Below, one piece after another: positions 23,182-31,657 of a stretch of 41,793 bases of DNA; the first letter of the stretch is position 1, and every line of letters starts with the position of its first letter. A program made the translations under genes and the position numbers. The notes under the pieces are model-generated. The model ran no database searches, was not told where the DNA came from, and was given only the letters and a program-made list of their open reading frames with translations. The DNA is from a virus, in the IMG/VR virus record IMGVR_UViG_3300005563_000014, positions 1 to 41,793 of that record. One strand, 5' to 3'.

Positions 23182-24389
23182 TATTCTTGCGCCGTACTGA
23201 GGACTTCAACGCGGCCTAGCGCCGCATTGTACACGCAACCGAGCACCAGCACCTTGCCCGCAACGGTAGTGGTCGGGAGAGTGAACCCGATACCTGTGTA
23301 CTGAGTGCCGTAAGCGATCGTCTGCGGGGTGCCGTTGTCCTTCACCCGGATAAGCCATCCCCACTCGTCCACCGCGGTCCCGCTTGGGTTCGCGAGCGTA
23401 AGCGCGGCGGCCTGAGCGGTGATGTTCACGGCGTCGTTCGAGAATGTTGGAGTGACCGTCGAAGCGGAGGCGACTGTTTGAACGTTGGGGGCCTTCGCCG
23501 CCTGCACGAAAGCGGTGGTCGCGATTTTGGTGGTGCTGTCCCCATAGGCCGGAGTGGTCGACGTTCCGCCCCCACTCAACGTCGCAGCGCCGGAAAGGCT
23601 GAGTGTGGTTCCGCTGAAGCCTGCGTTTCCGGTGATCAGCCCCGAGGCCGTCAGCGCAGCGAGAGTCGCCGCTCCGGTAACGGACAATGCGCCCCCGGCG
23701 CTTAGAGAGCCGGTGGACGACAAGCTGGCTATGGCGGACAGGTTTCCGCTATCGTCGAGGTGCAATATGGTCGCGCTGTAAGCGCTGTTGACGACCTCCA
23801 ACGCGCCCGAAAAGGCGCGTAGGTATTTGTTCGGGGTCGTCGCGCCGTTTCCTGTGAGCTGGATATTCGCGCCAGCCGGGTTCGAGGTATCCGCGAGCTT
23901 CAGTACAACCGAGTCCGTCCCGCTGCCGTTCAAAGTCAGCGCCGGAGTCGACCCGCCCGGTGCGGTAACGGTTGCTCCCCCACTCAACGTCGCAGCGCCG
24001 GAAAGGCTGAGCGTGGTTCCGCTGAAGCCAGCGTTTCCAGTGATTAGCCCCGAGGCCGTCAGCGCAGCGAGAGTCGCCGCTCCGGTAACGCTGAGCGTCG
24101 AAGATAGGCTGAGGGTCGTGCCGGTGAGGCCCCCTGTCAGCGCACCCCCCGCCAGCGGCAAGTACGCCCCCAACTGAGACAGGTTCACCACGTCGTTAGG
24201 CAGCGTTCCGTTGGCGAGGTTGTGGATTTGTGTCGCATTGGCGTTCATGCCCGACGTACCGCCCTGGTCGAGCAGCGCGCGGTTGAGCGCGGAGAGCAGA
24301 TAGTTGAAGTCCGCCATCACCGGAACGGCGTCGGCCGTGGTGCCGTTGGAGAGCGGGTTCGGAAGCGCGAGGCCGTTATTTATCGCCAT
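23181..24389 (-). CDS. Tail fibre with internal repeats
   Basis: The 402-residue protein has an N-terminal segment resembling podovirus fibres (LPNPLSNGTTADAVPVMADF) and repeated modules of TLSLSGAATLSGG and ALTASGLITGNAGF. The DNA carries two 114-base imperfect copies 408 bases apart. Such repeats form trimeric beta-rich shafts. The C-terminal part (about 270-402) is likely the tip or assembly domain. It probably mediates host recognition. Confidence 0.8.
   Translation of the reverse strand: MAINNGLALPNPLSNGTTADAVPVMADFNYLLSALNRALLDQGGTSGMNANATQIHNLANGTLPNDVVNLSQLGAYLPLAGGALTGGLTGTTLSLSSTLSVTGAATLAALTASGLITGNAGFSGTTLSLSGAATLSGGATVTAPGGSTPALTLNGSGTDSVVLKLADTSNPAGANIQLTGNGATTPNKYLRAFSGALEVVNSAYSATILHLDDSGNLSAIASLSSTGSLSAGGALSVTGAATLAALTASGLITGNAGFSGTTLSLSGAATLSGGGTSTTPAYGDSTTKIATTAFVQAAKAPNVQTVASASTVTPTFSNDAVNITAQAAALTLANPSGTAVDEWGWLIRVKDNGTPQTIAYGTQYTGIGFTLPTTTVAGKVLVLGCVYNAALGRVEVLSTAQE
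23569..23682 (+). repeat. Tail fibre internal repeat, copy 1
   Basis: A 114-base imperfect direct repeat of 23977-24090, differing at only a few positions. It encodes a shaft module read on the minus strand. Confidence 0.85.
23977..24090 (+). repeat. Tail fibre internal repeat, copy 2
   Basis: The second copy of the 114-base repeat, 408 bases (136 codons) from the first. Confidence 0.85.
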
Positions 24390-24396
24390 ATCTGTC

Positions 24397-27345
24397 TCAC
24401 ACGTCGTTCATGTTGACGGGTTGCCCCACGATGTAGAGGTTGCCGATCGCTTGCCCCGAAGAGGCCTGGAAGGTCGCGGTCACGCGGCCCTGCCGGAAAA
24501 CAAGCGGGTTCGGGAATTGAAGGAAGTACTCTCGGAGCGGAGACGTGGGCGCACCCCACGTCGCACCGGAACCCCACAGAAAAGAATCCCACAGCGACGC
24601 CTTCGCAGCCTGGCCGGTGAAAGAGCAGGCCCCTAAAATGTTGCCGCGGTCGTCGTCGACCTGGACGCTCACCGAATCAGCGTTCGCGAGCGCCATTACC
24701 AGGGTGCCCTGCATAACCTTGTTCCACCGTGCGGATTGGTTATCGGGCAGGAGGACCGTCCGGTATTCGCATTGCAGGCGGCTTCCGTTTTCGGTATAGG
24801 CGGAGTTGTAGTTCGGGATCGCGTCGCTCTGCCAAATCTGGCCGGGAACATTGAACGGAGCGACCAGGAACGAACCGCCCGCGGGGTAGCCCGCGGCGGC
24901 CCTGCAAGGCAGCGTGTGGGGGCCTGTCCACGTCTGAGTGGCAACGTCGAACCAGTACTCGCTCATCGGGTCGCCCGATTGTGAGGCGTCCTGCACCGTC
25001 GCCCGGTAAATGCCCTCCGAGTAGGCTGCGACGATCCGCGATGGATAGAGCGCGTTCAGAAACGGAACCGCCACGCCCCGGCCGTCGGTATTGATGGGAT
25101 CGGAGACAGTGCCCGCAAGCCCGATCAGCCGCAGCCCGTCGATGGCCATATAGAGAAGCCCGCTGGACGTACCGGCGATCGAGCGCGGCGCCAGCGTCCC
25201 GACAGAGCCGTTTACGGCGTTGATCGAAAGGTTGCCCGAGGCCGCATCGCCCGTCACCTGGTAGAGAGTTCCCGCGCCCTTAAAAACGGTCATGGCTTGC
25301 TGGACGCCGCCGACGAACTGCGACGCCAGCGGCACCCCCGAAAGCGCCGTGATATCGGTTCCGTCGCCCACCAGCACCGCTTGCGACGCGAAGCTCACCT
25401 GAAGGGGCATGAGCGGGTCGGAGTAAACGAGATACGGCCCCTCGCTCACGTAGGCCCGGCTGTTGAACCCGTAGCAGCACTTCGGGACCGAGGTGAGCTG
25501 GTTGGTGTTGAAGTTGCCGGCGCTCCATCGCGGCGCGGTGGGAGTGCCCCCTGTAATCGCTACCGAAGCGTTCGCGGCGCTCGCTGTGGCGTTCGCGCTG
25601 ACAATGATCGAGCCGCCGCCCGAGAAGTTGACGGCGACGCCGGTGGAGGTTCCCGTCGCAGCCTGCGACATGGTTACGCTAGCGCCCGAGACCGACACCA
25701 CGTAGGTTCCTGATGGCACTCCCGGAGCCGTGACCGTCATTCCCGGCAGCACCCCGGCCGTCGACGCGAGCCCGTCGAGCGTGGTGCTGGTGTGCGTGTT
25801 GCCGGTGGTGTCGAGGCTGAACGTGCCGTCGATGCAGGATACGACATAAGTTCCCGCGGGGAAATCCGCGTGAGTGACAAGCTGCCCCGGCTGCACCCCC
25901 TGCAAGATCGGGGAGCTGTTGCCTACCGTCGTGTACAGTGAGGATATGATGTTCGAGCCGCTGGTAATCTGGCCGATTACCGTCTGGCTGTAGCCGCTGG
26001 TGTCGATCCACCCGAAATAAGGCGAAGGCGACGCGCCCCCCGGAAACCCCGGATGAGTGCATAGGATGCAGACGTTGGTGACCGCCCGCATGACGGGAGG
26101 GGTCCAGTCTCCGGTTGAGCCCGGTGAGGTAGGAAGCAGAGCGCTCGTCACCCCGGAGATAGGGACGAACAGGTTGGTCGATAGGTCGAAGCAGAACGGC
26201 TCGTCTTTGCCCATGTACTGCGCCGACGAGACCATGCCGTACACGCGCGAACCGACCACGGTGTACTCAGATATGATCCCGTTGGGGTTCGATACTCCGC
26301 TCGCCAGTTGGCAATGCTTGACGGTCGGGCGATTAAGCGTCGTGGGGTAGGTCGCCAGTGTGAACACACCCCCGGCCACAGTCACGGGGATGATCTGCGT
26401 CGAGTTGTCATCGAAGGTGTACGTCGCGGTGTAACTGCCGTTGGCGCAGCTCATGCTCATCGTCGGAGAGCCGACGCTGGCGGCGGCGCTCGTCGTCAGG
26501 ATCATCGGGCCGCCGTCCGAGAAGTTTCCGGCCAGAAGCTGAGCCTGCCAAACCAGTAGCGATGAGGCAGCCCCGGCGGACCCGTTCGCCAAGGAGACGC
26601 TTATCGACCCTCCCGAAGTAACCGTGAAGGTGAAAGAGAACCTTTGCCACGAAGTCGTCGCGGTGAAGTCGCTGCTGTAAAGGTCGACCCCCGGAGAGAT
26701 CTCGCCTTTCAGGCGGAAAGTCTGGTTCGCCCCGGTGTTGCTCTTAACCCAGCAAGAAAGCGTGTAGGTCGTCGCAGACGCGGTGAATAACTGATAAATC
26801 TGCCCCGCGCCCGCTGTGAAAGATATTGCGTCCGCAGTGGTCGTTCCGTCGGGCGCAACGGCAGAATCGGCCGGCCCCTTGGCCCCGGTCCCGAACGCGA
26901 CCCATGCCGCATTATCGAACTGCTGCGAGTAGAGAAGCCCGTTGGTGGCGCCTTCGTAGGCTTCGTACCCCGTGCCGTTCGAAACCACCGGCGCGACATT
27001 CGCCGCGAAAGTGTCGATCATCGCGGTGCCGGAAGTTCCGTTTGCGTAGGAAACCGACCCGGTGCGGGCGTAGCTATAGCCGGGGAGGGCAGTCAGCGCG
27101 TAGCTTATTCCCGACGCAGTGTAAGTTTGCGCTGAAAAATTGAGATCGACACTCACCGCCAGGCCGTTCGCGAAGTCGATTACTTTGACGCCTGCCGGCC
27201 GGGGCACGAACACTCCGTTCGTATGGTACGCTTCGACCAGGTTCTGAAGAGACACCATTGCGCCGGGGAAGGCGTTGGTGCCGTCCTGCGCGTCGCTTAC
27301 CCCCCTCGGACGGATGGTGTAGGCCTGCTTGTTACGGAGGCCCAC
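24397..27345 (-). CDS. Large tail protein with CBM-like insertion
   Basis: The start is taken as GTG 27345, giving about 982 residues, because a longer start at 27387 would run into the adaptor gene. Its first residues (GLRNKQAYTIRPRGVSDAQ) and position next to the tail adaptor fit a T7 gp12/nozzle-type protein. Residues about 135-290 look like a carbohydrate-binding sandwich (LLYSQQFDNAAWVAFG, TYTLSCWVKSNTGAN, SWQRFSFTFTV). The rest is beta-rich with SxGS/TVTAPG-like segments. Role is nozzle or hub; ligand unknown. Confidence 0.65.
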   Translation of the reverse strand: MGLRNKQAYTIRPRGVSDAQDGTNAFPGAMVSLQNLVEAYHTNGVFVPRPAGVKVIDFANGLAVSVDLNFSAQTYTASGISYALTALPGYSYARTGSVSYANGTSGTAMIDTFAANVAPVVSNGTGYEAYEGATNGLLYSQQFDNAAWVAFGTGAKGPADSAVAPDGTTTADAISFTAGAGQIYQLFTASATTYTLSCWVKSNTGANQTFRLKGEISPGVDLYSSDFTATTSWQRFSFTFTVTSGGSISVSLANGSAGAASSLLVWQAQLLAGNFSDGGPMILTTSAAASVGSPTMSMSCANGSYTATYTFDDNSTQIIPVTVAGGVFTLATYPTTLNRPTVKHCQLASGVSNPNGIISEYTVVGSRVYGMVSSAQYMGKDEPFCFDLSTNLFVPISGVTSALLPTSPGSTGDWTPPVMRAVTNVCILCTHPGFPGGASPSPYFGWIDTSGYSQTVIGQITSGSNIISSLYTTVGNSSPILQGVQPGQLVTHADFPAGTYVVSCIDGTFSLDTTGNTHTSTTLDGLASTAGVLPGMTVTAPGVPSGTYVVSVSGASVTMSQAATGTSTGVAVNFSGGGSIIVSANATASAANASVAITGGTPTAPRWSAGNFNTNQLTSVPKCCYGFNSRAYVSEGPYLVYSDPLMPLQVSFASQAVLVGDGTDITALSGVPLASQFVGGVQQAMTVFKGAGTLYQVTGDAASGNLSINAVNGSVGTLAPRSIAGTSSGLLYMAIDGLRLIGLAGTVSDPINTDGRGVAVPFLNALYPSRIVAAYSEGIYRATVQDASQSGDPMSEYWFDVATQTWTGPHTLPCRAAAGYPAGGSFLVAPFNVPGQIWQSDAIPNYNSAYTENGSRLQCEYRTVLLPDNQSARWNKVMQGTLVMALANADSVSVQVDDDRGNILGACSFTGQAAKASLWDSFLWGSGATWGAPTSPLREYFLQFPNPLVFRQGRVTATFQASSGQAIGNLYIVGQPVNMNDV

Positions 27346-27347
27346 GG

Positions 27348-28046
27348 CTAGAACCCGATGGTCTTGGTGTTCTTCAGCGAGCCCCAACGCGACCGGAAGA
27401 ACCGCTTGTCGAGCGTCACCCTCGCCGCGCGCGTCTCCTTGTCGTCCTTGAGGTCGAGATAGCGGCGCAGGATGCCCTCCGCGCCAGCGGGACCGTCGCC
27501 CAGGAACCGCTCGGTGCGGTCGTCATCGGCAATCCGCATAAGTTCGCCCGTCAGGCGGGTGAGAAGGTAGTTCTGGTTTGGGAACCACGGCACGACCGAA
27601 GAGGTCTCCGGCGTCGCGATGTCGGGCATTTGCGAGAAGTAGCGGACGGTGAGGGGCAGCGATCCGTTTGCCGGCGGCCACACGTACATGACCGGAGGCG
27701 ACTGCGACATATCGGTGGCGTAGGTCGTCGGGTAGGCGTTGAACCCGGCCTGCTGCGGGTAGCCGTCGTACTCCGCGAGGTCGACGTTCGTGAGCGGGTA
27801 GGGCACCCCGTCGAACGTGTAGAACACGTCGTCGCGCAGCGCCCTGAGATAGTCGCTCGGGAGCGCGTAAGGCCCCGACGATGCCCCGAGCGCGATCGTC
27901 GTTGTCTTCTTGGCTACGTCGAGGTCGTAATCCTGGCACAAGTCCGACAGGATTGCGTTGAGGAGCTGCCCGGCTTGCGAGGTGAAGCCGGGCACACCTG
28001 CGGCCTGCGTTGCAAGCGAAACGAGTTGTTGCGCCTGCAACGGCAC
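27348..28046 (-). CDS. Head-tail adaptor / tail tubular A-like protein
   Basis: The 232-residue protein starts at GTG 28046. It contains YALPSDYLRALRDD and the C-terminal TRLTGELMRIADDDRTERFLGD, a pattern of podovirus gp11/gp4-type tail adaptors that bind the portal and the nozzle. It lies between the large tail protein and a coiled-coil protein, in the expected place. Identification rests on pattern and position. Confidence 0.7.
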   Translation of the reverse strand: MPLQAQQLVSLATQAAGVPGFTSQAGQLLNAILSDLCQDYDLDVAKKTTTIALGASSGPYALPSDYLRALRDDVFYTFDGVPYPLTNVDLAEYDGYPQQAGFNAYPTTYATDMSQSPPVMYVWPPANGSLPLTVRYFSQMPDIATPETSSVVPWFPNQNYLLTRLTGELMRIADDDRTERFLGDGPAGAEGILRRYLDLKDDKETRAARVTLDKRFFRSRWGSLKNTKTIGF

Positions 28047-28049
28047 GGC

Positions 28050-28610
28050 TTAGCTGCCGCCGCCAGCGATAAGGGCCTCACACTCGTCCACCTGCTTTTG
28101 CAGGCGCTCGATCTCGTCATTGTAGCGACCGATCGAAGTGGCGATGTTCTGCCGCGCCGCCTCGCGCTCGGCAGTGGCCTTCGCGCCCTGCTCCTGAAGC
28201 TGCTCGATTTCCTTCTTGATCGCCTCGGAGCGCTGCTTCTCGTGGCCGACAGGCCCGGAGCGGCCTTTGCCGTAGGCGGCCTTCGCGATCTCCTCCCGCT
28301 TTTCGGCGAGGTCGCGAACGCGGTCGGCAATCGCCGCCTTGTTCTCCTCGAACTGGCTTTCGAGCCGAAGCAAGTCGTCCTGAAGGTTCTCCAACCCCCG
28401 CTCGGTCTTGGCGAGGTCGGCGGTTAGGTCTTTCAGGCGGTACTTGGCCTTCTGCCGGTCGACCACGGCCATCGCCTTGTCGAGTTTGACGTGGATCGAA
28501 GACAGCGGCTCCTCGCTGTCGACGAAGCACTGGACGGTGAGCTGCTTCTCGTCTCCAAGGTTGGCGAGGATCGAATAGCCGAGCGCGGGTGCCGGGATCT
28601 CCTCCGCCAT
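28050..28610 (-). CDS. Coiled-coil structural/accessory protein
   Basis: The 186-residue protein has a short beta N-terminus (GYSILANLGDEKQLTVQCFVD) and a long coiled coil with Glu, Arg and Lys heptads (about 55-180). It overlaps the upstream gene's stop (TAATG). Its fold suggests a structural, scaffold or chaperone role in head or tail assembly. The family is not recognised. Confidence 0.6.
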   Translation of the reverse strand: MAEEIPAPALGYSILANLGDEKQLTVQCFVDSEEPLSSIHVKLDKAMAVVDRQKAKYRLKDLTADLAKTERGLENLQDDLLRLESQFEENKAAIADRVRDLAEKREEIAKAAYGKGRSGPVGHEKQRSEAIKKEIEQLQEQGAKATAEREAARQNIATSIGRYNDEIERLQKQVDECEALIAGGGS

Positions 28611-29068
28611 TACGCAGCCTCCTTCGCGCCGCCGCTAAGGGTCGGCTCCGCTTTCTTGCGGTAGAAGGTGTTGAGGTCTTTTCCGTCGAGCGCGTTCTGG
28701 TGCAGGTGCCCCTTGAACATGATCTCACGCATCGAATCATAGACGTGGCGCGGCACCGTGTATGTGTAGCCGTGGTAGTACTCCACGCCGTTGATGCGGA
28801 GCTTGTCGGAGAATTCGGCAAGGTCGATCGTAACCTTAACCTCTTCGTCGAGGTCGACCTTGCCGGTGCGCTTGCCTTCCGCGCGGCGCATACGGTCCAT
28901 CTCTTCGGCGATGATGCGCTCACGCTCCGATTCCTTGAGCGCCTTGTCGACGCGCTCACGCGCAATCCGCTTGGCCTCTTCGATTTCCTTCTTCGTCAGG
29001 ATCGGGCGCGGGCCGCTCTCGACCTCCTCGCCATCTCCGAACAGAGCTTCGGTGTTTGGGTCTTCCAT
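28610..29068 (-). CDS. Acidic hypothetical virion-operon protein
   Basis: The 152-residue protein has an acidic start (MEDPNTEALFGDGEEVES), a charged helical segment (about 25-70) and a beta-like half with VEYYHGYTYTVPRHVYDSM. It is the first gene after the capsid gene, following a leader with a hairpin and the conserved motif. No family is recognised. Confidence 0.6.
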   Translation of the reverse strand: MEDPNTEALFGDGEEVESGPRPILTKKEIEEAKRIARERVDKALKESERERIIAEEMDRMRRAEGKRTGKVDLDEEVKVTIDLAEFSDKLRINGVEYYHGYTYTVPRHVYDSMREIMFKGHLHQNALDGKDLNTFYRKKAEPTLSGGAKEAA

Positions 29069-29138
29069 TGGGGGTTCTCGTTTATTGTCACGGGGGCGGA
29101 ATTACCCCCGAACCCAACATGGCATATTAGGGGCTATG

Positions 29139-29152
29139 TGTGAAGCGCGGTA
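29139..29152 (+). promoter_or_regulatory. Conserved 14-bp motif, site 3
   Basis: TGTGAAGCGCGGTA lies in the 132-base gap between the capsid gene and the gene at 28610-29068, just past the hairpin at 29157-29182 when read on the minus strand. Confidence 0.6.
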
Positions 29153-29156
29153 AGCT

Positions 29157-29182
29157 GGCGGGACCGATCACTCAGCCCCGCC
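29157..29182 (-). terminator. Possible terminator hairpin after capsid gene
   Basis: GGCGGG (29157-29162) and CCCGCC (29177-29182) form a 6-bp GC stem directly downstream of the capsid stop on the minus strand. No U-run follows, so strength is uncertain. Confidence 0.45.
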
Positions 29183-29200
29183 AACCCCCAAGGAACCGCC

Positions 29201-30547
29201 TTAGCCGAAGGCGTAGGCGGTGCTCGTTGACTCAATGCGGGTCGCGAAGTTCACATTGAGAATGATGGTCGAGTACATGAGCTTCCAGCTCAGCACTCGA
29301 ATCTGGTTCATCGGGTCGCTCTTGTCGGCGTCCTTCAGCAGCGCGAATTTCGCGTTGTCGAGCTTCACCTGGCCGTAGGCGCCGCGTCCGAACACATAGG
29401 TCGGATAGGCGGTGATGCCGGTGGCAGGAGCAGCCGGAGGCGTCTGAGCCACGCCGGTCCCGGTGATGGTGACGGTCTGGCCGCCGGCAAGCTGCACGGC
29501 CTGCCCCGACAGCGGGCCATAGGTCGGACCCAGGGCGCAAAGGCCAAGGTTCGCCGGGCTTGAAGTCGTCCCGATGTACACGCTGAAGGTATACCCCGGA
29601 AGCGACGGCAAAGTGACGGTGACGGAACCGTTCGGGCCGGTGACGGCGATTCCCGTCGACACCTGGTAAACCCGGCTCTCGTACTGGTTCTGCGTGTCGG
29701 ACGCAGTAACCTGCACGAAATAGGTGCCGGTCGCGAGACTCCCGGTGGTCGCCGCGGTGCCGCCAAGGGTGGCAACGCCGGTCCAGCTCGGGACCATGTT
29801 GCTCTCCTGGAAGCGGGTGCCGCGCCACTCACCCACGTCGAAGTTGTACAGCCGGTTGATGTCGCTGTACTGCCACGCCGTCTTAACGTCGGACGAGTTC
29901 GCGAAGTCCGCAATGATGAACGGATGCGCGATCGCGACGTAGTGCGGCATGATGCGCGGGTTACTGGAGGCATTGGCGCCGCCACGATCCGCGTCCTGCT
30001 CGGTGTCGGTCTGCTCGTCGCCAAGAAACCGAGGCGCCCCGAGGTTCACCATGAGAGCGACGGTACGGTTAATGGTTGCGGTATCGAGAATGTCGCCAGC
30101 CTGAAGCGCTGCGCGCGAGCCACGGCTGTTGACGTAGTTCACCTGCGTCAGCCCTTGAAGCGAGTTGAAGGTGTTGCGCTCCAGCGTCTCCGACATCTGG
30201 AGGGCCATCAGCTCGTTCGCCTTGTCGACGAGCGGGTGCTTGATGGTCATTTCGGCAACATCGGTGATTTTCACCAGGTCGCCCCATTGCTGGCAGGTGG
30301 CGCTCACCTGCGTCAGCGTCAGGCTCTCGCCTTGCGTTGGCGGAACGCCTTCGCTGATTGCCTGGAATGGCAGAGGAAGACGGTTGAAGCGCGTCGCCGT
30401 GTAGGTGACGCCGCGGCCCTTATCGAGCGTCAGCGGGTCGCCGAAGCGGTACGCGCAGAGGCGTCGCCGGGCCAAGGGCAGAACCTTGTCGGCGATATAG
30501 TTTTCAATGTCCGAAGTGAAGCTCGAGTAAGTGTTCGTCCCGGCCAT
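29201..30547 (-). CDS. Major capsid protein, N4-gp56 family with insert
   Basis: The 448-residue protein fits the N4-gp56 capsid family: IEGNY-like start, RFNRLPLPFQAISEG, KITDVAEMTIKHPLVDKA and QMSETLERNTFN, and the late TYVFGRGAYGQVKLDN. About residues 253-378 are an extra beta-sandwich-like domain (FVQVTASDTQNQYESRVY, TVTLPSLPGYTFSVYIGTTSS) not expected in the plain fold. It is preceded by AAAGGGA. It forms the icosahedral shell with the scaffold encoded upstream. Confidence 0.9.
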   Translation of the reverse strand: MAGTNTYSSFTSDIENYIADKVLPLARRRLCAYRFGDPLTLDKGRGVTYTATRFNRLPLPFQAISEGVPPTQGESLTLTQVSATCQQWGDLVKITDVAEMTIKHPLVDKANELMALQMSETLERNTFNSLQGLTQVNYVNSRGSRAALQAGDILDTATINRTVALMVNLGAPRFLGDEQTDTEQDADRGGANASSNPRIMPHYVAIAHPFIIADFANSSDVKTAWQYSDINRLYNFDVGEWRGTRFQESNMVPSWTGVATLGGTAATTGSLATGTYFVQVTASDTQNQYESRVYQVSTGIAVTGPNGSVTVTLPSLPGYTFSVYIGTTSSPANLGLCALGPTYGPLSGQAVQLAGGQTVTITGTGVAQTPPAAPATGITAYPTYVFGRGAYGQVKLDNAKFALLKDADKSDPMNQIRVLSWKLMYSTIILNVNFATRIESTSTAYAFG

Positions 30548-30589
30548 GTCGGTCCCTTTCCCTTGCGGGCGGGACCAAACGGCCCGCCG

Positions 30590-31327
30590 CTAAAACGTGA
30601 AGTTTTCCAACCTCTTGTCTCGTGCGGCTTTGTCGTCGTTCGTCCGTCCCCGTGCTGGAGCGTCTGAGGCTCCCCCCGTGGGCCGGGCGCGTTCTCGATC
30701 GAGGTTTGCCGCAGCTCTCTTCACCGCGCGCTCCCTTGCTTTCGGGGCCTTCTCAAGAACCTGCTGGCCGATGAGATAGGCGGCAAGAGTGCCACGCGGC
30801 ACGTCAGTTCCAGAGGCTCGCAGCTTCTTGAGTTCGGCTTCCACCTGGTCCTTCACCTTGGCGAGCGCCGGGTTGGCGGCACAGGCTGCGGCGAATTCCG
30901 ATCGGTCGGTGCTGTCTGCGACTTGCTGCCGCAGCGATAGCAGCTCCCGACTGGTCCGTTCCTCGGATTGGCGAGCTTGGTATGCGAGGCGCTCGTCGGG
31001 GTCCATGTTCGCTAGGCGCTCACGTTCCCGCCGTTCCGCCTCTGCCCGTGAAGTGCCGTTGAGAACTTCGTTAAGCCGCCGTTCGGCCGCTTCCGCCCGC
31101 TCCCTGGCTTCTTGCGCTACGCGCTCGAATTCACGGGTCCGCCGGTCCAGCTCCTCGATGCGGCGCTGCGCTCTTGAGGGCTGTCGAGAAGGGGGTTCTT
31201 CGGCGTCTGGATCGTTTGACTGGTCCTCTTCGCCGTCCTGGCCCTCTTGGGACTGATCATCTTGATCTTCAGGTTCGTCGAAGTCTTGAATGTCGTCGAA
31301 GTCTTCGCCTTCGTCTTCCGGGTCCAT
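30590..31327 (-). CDS. Scaffolding protein
   Basis: The 245-residue protein begins with a very acidic stretch (MDPEDEGEDFDDIQDF...) and continues with long charged helices (about 55-150) and a basic C-terminus (RERAVKRAAANLDRERARP). Composition and position between portal and capsid match phage scaffolds. AGGA lies upstream of the ATG, and the leader carries the parS-like site and the conserved motif. Confidence 0.85.
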   Translation of the reverse strand: MDPEDEGEDFDDIQDFDEPEDQDDQSQEGQDGEEDQSNDPDAEEPPSRQPSRAQRRIEELDRRTREFERVAQEARERAEAAERRLNEVLNGTSRAEAERRERERLANMDPDERLAYQARQSEERTSRELLSLRQQVADSTDRSEFAAACAANPALAKVKDQVEAELKKLRASGTDVPRGTLAAYLIGQQVLEKAPKARERAVKRAAANLDRERARPTGGASDAPARGRTNDDKAARDKRLENFTF

Positions 31328-31403
31328 ATTCGTTTCCTAGCCGATAACGTCGGCAAGACGATCGAGGGTGAGGTCACGGCCACCAGTCGGTGAGCGTCCA
31401 TAG

Positions 31404-31419
31404 TGTTTCACGTGGAACA
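31404..31419. promoter_or_regulatory. parS: parS-like centromere site
   Basis: TGTTTCACGTGGAACA; its reverse complement TGTTCCACGTGAAACA is the conserved chromosomal parS consensus (TGTTNCACGTGAAACA) bound by ParB/Spo0J. It is a near-perfect palindrome 77 bases upstream of the scaffold ATG. A chance 16-bp match in 41.7 kb is very unlikely. No ParB gene is visible in the window, so host ParB would be the binder. Confidence 0.75.
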
Positions 31420-31422
31420 CTG

Positions 31423-31436
31423 TGTCAAGTGCGGTA
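31423..31436 (+). promoter_or_regulatory. Conserved 14-bp motif, site 4
   Basis: TGTCAAGTGCGGTA directly abuts the parS-like site. On the minus strand, TTGACA (31423-31428 reversed) could act as a -35 box with a weak CACTAT -10 box. Confidence 0.6.
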
Positions 31437-31458
31437 ATTTCGTGCTATATGATTCGGT

Positions 31459-31494
31459 AATCGTCGGACCACGGGCCGTAAACATTCGACGATT
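31459..31494 (-). terminator. Inverted repeat hairpin upstream of motif site 4
   Basis: AATCGTCG (31459-31466) and CGACGATT (31487-31494) are perfect 8-bp arms around 20 bases. Read on the minus strand it precedes the motif, matching the hairpin-then-motif pattern at sites 2 and 3. Confidence 0.4.
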
Positions 31495-31657
31495 GTAGGT
31501 GCTTGGTAACAAGTATCCAGGCGGGCGACCGTCACAGGGGGCTGATCCGATCCCGCTTCTGCATCGGTTGGGACGACTGAGCTAGGAGCAAGTTGGTAGC
31601 TGCTGGCAGACACCAGCGGCGGGTGGGCTCCCTACCGAAAGGGGCTGCCGCCCACCT

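Larger units (their letters stand above)
31328..31657. other. 330-bp non-coding leader between portal and scaffold
   Basis: This gap holds a parS-like palindrome, a conserved motif, an 8-bp inverted repeat and, near the portal end, a GGTGGGC/GCCCACC stem. A 62-codon minus-strand frame (31425-31613) lacks a convincing ribosome-binding site. I see no gene here; it looks like a regulatory or terminator-plus-promoter region. Confidence 0.6.

Noticed and set aside
23569-24090. Fibre repeats as a diversity-generating retroelement
   Set aside because: No reverse transcriptase is present and both copies are inside one gene as shaft modules.
31425-31613. 62-codon minus-strand ORF in the portal-scaffold gap
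   Set aside because: It starts at GTG without a ribosome-binding site, has no recognisable pattern and overlaps the inverted repeat and motif.
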